Notes under the pieces: generated by a model
The model's input: only the letters and a program-made list of their open reading frames with translations
Database searches by the model: none
Told to the model about the DNA's origin: nothing
Assembly (NCBI GenBank): GCA_958353395.1
Contig: CATWSG010000021.1
Location: forward strand, 1 to 40,838
Reading direction: 5' to 3'
Length of the DNA stretch: 40,838 nucleotides
Source: an uncultured Collinsella sp.
GTDB taxonomy: Bacteria; Actinomycetota; Coriobacteriia; Coriobacteriales; Coriobacteriaceae
Part shown: piece after piece, positions 40,360-40,838 of the stretch
How the letters are laid out: each line of letters starts with the position of its first letter
How positions within the stretch are numbered: the stretch's first letter is position 1
Translations under genes and position numbers: made by a program

Positions 40360-40409
40360 ATAATAACCTATGATTCGAGAACTGTGCAAGCACTTTTTTC
40401 AAAAAAGTT
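40360..40409 (-). promoter_or_regulatory. Promoter of tRNA-Leu
   Basis: TTGCAC (40384-40389), an 18-base spacer and TATTAT (40360-40365). The element AAAAAAGTGCTTGC overlaps the -35, as at the other tRNA promoters. Confidence 0.8.
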
Positions 40410-40446
40410 TACGAATTTGTAAATGCGCTGGTAGATCTATATGTTC

Positions 40447-40571
40447 GGCCCCGAATCGGTGTTGCCTCCCGGCGCGTCCTCGGGCATGAGCGATATTTTG
40501 TTGCGCACTTCGTGCTGCAAAATATCGCTCCCCCTGCGGAATGCGCCGGGAGGCAACACCGATTCGGGGCC
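40447..40571. repeat. 125-bp hairpin upstream of tRNA-Leu
   Basis: Arms of 29 bases pair perfectly (40447-40475 with 40543-40571, starting GGCCCCGAATCGG). Inside, 13 bases (GAGCGATATTTTG) pair perfectly with 40518-40530, and the tip is GCAC-TTC-GTGC. The unpaired parts are only about a dozen bases on each side. Confidence 0.9.
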
Positions 40572-40632
40572 TGCAAATACATGCTTCAGGCACAGTTCTC
40601 AAACATGTTCTGGGGGCTGATGCAAATTTGGT

Positions 40633-40687
40633 GGCTCGGCTTTGCCGAGCCCTTATATAAGGAGGCCGGAGCCAAAGCTCTGGCCTC
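40633..40687. repeat. Two short hairpins near the right end
   Basis: GGCTCGGC-TTT-GCCGAGCC (40633-40651) is perfect. GAGGCCGGAGC-CAAA-GCTCTGGCCTC (40662-40687) has one mismatch. CCTTATATAAGG lies between them. Together with the 125-bp hairpin this makes the region 40440-40690 very rich in structure. I find no gene in it. Confidence 0.7.
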
Positions 40688-40767
40688 ACTCAATTTCTCA
40701 TCAGATTAAGTAGGCGATCAAGGAATCGCACTCCCCCTGCCGAGTTACCGCAGGGCCCGCCCTGAAG

Positions 40768-40838
40768 TTACTTTTCAGAACACTCCGCACTGATATTTTC
40801 TGTATTGAAGACGTCGATGATGCACCCGTATACCATTG
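40768..40838 (-). CDS. Possible C-terminal end of a gene entering from the right
   Basis: A minus-strand frame is open from the window edge to a TAA at 40768-40770 and would end in VFNTENISAECSEK. Composition is plausible for coding DNA, but the piece is only 22 codons and I recognise no family. Confidence 0.25.
   Translation of the reverse strand, partial: MVYGCIIDVFNTENISAECSEK

Noticed and set aside
40512..40709. A 65-residue frame near the right end
   Set aside because: It begins inside the loop of the 125-bp hairpin and passes through two more hairpins; no ribosome site.
1..40838. CRISPR array, insertion sequence or rRNA genes
   Set aside because: No regularly spaced direct repeats, transposase frames or rRNA sequences were seen on either strand.

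Overview
The window looks like the chromosome of a GC-rich anaerobic Actinomycetota of the Coriobacteriia, most like Collinsella. I base this on the gene content (class III ribonucleotide reductase, DUF3793 with a flavodoxin, an aldo/keto reductase with a 4Fe-4S tail), frequent GTG and TTG starts and family resemblance. No database search was possible. It is ordinary housekeeping chromosome with one small foreign-looking block at the left end.

Layout. Positions 126-3720 hold a short remnant of an integrative or conjugative element: an unknown protein, a ClpP-like protease and a soluble TraG/VirD4-type ATPase. It is bounded by two copies of the 3' end of pgi with its terminator, the pattern left when an element integrates into the end of a gene. 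Next come pgi (minus), a shortened iron-ADH-like gene (minus), an SOS-controlled Y-family polymerase with its YolD partner (plus), a copper-chaperone-like gene behind a CsoR-type site (minus), and a DUF3793-flavodoxin pair (plus). From 10.1 to 16.7 kb the minus strand carries a polar amino acid ABC transporter, endonuclease IV, a Gfo/Idh/MocA oxidoreductase and an aldo/keto reductase. Two covarying 63-bp palindromes lie between the last three. After a decayed cyclase fragment come a PanE-like reductase (plus), a small membrane protein, a secreted coiled-coil protein and metY (all minus), with a leader peptide upstream of metY and a divergent LysR regulator.

From 22 to 34 kb the plus strand has rnhA, a second Gfo/Idh/MocA protein, acylphosphatase and a Fur-family regulator. 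The minus strand then has a HAD phosphatase and a SlyD-type FKBP translationally close to a UreE-like protein, which looks like a nickel-handling pair without urease. An M19 dipeptidase and a YgjP-like metallopeptidase follow on the plus strand. The minus strand continues with a folate cluster (folE, HD phosphohydrolase, folB) and nrdG/nrdD, which are separated by two long inverted repeats and preceded by NrdR boxes. The right end holds six minus-strand tRNA genes (Val, three identical Gly, Cys, Leu), a GH13 alpha-glucosidase and a partner-switching pair: a STAS-kinase fusion and a PAS-GAF-PP2C phosphatase. The last 500 bp are rich in long hairpins.

Themes worth following are the mini-element at pgi, the SlyD/UreE pair, the HD enzyme placed where folate synthesis lacks a named phosphatase, the metY leader peptide, a shared A-tract promoter motif at the tRNA genes, and long intergenic palindromes whose arms covary.
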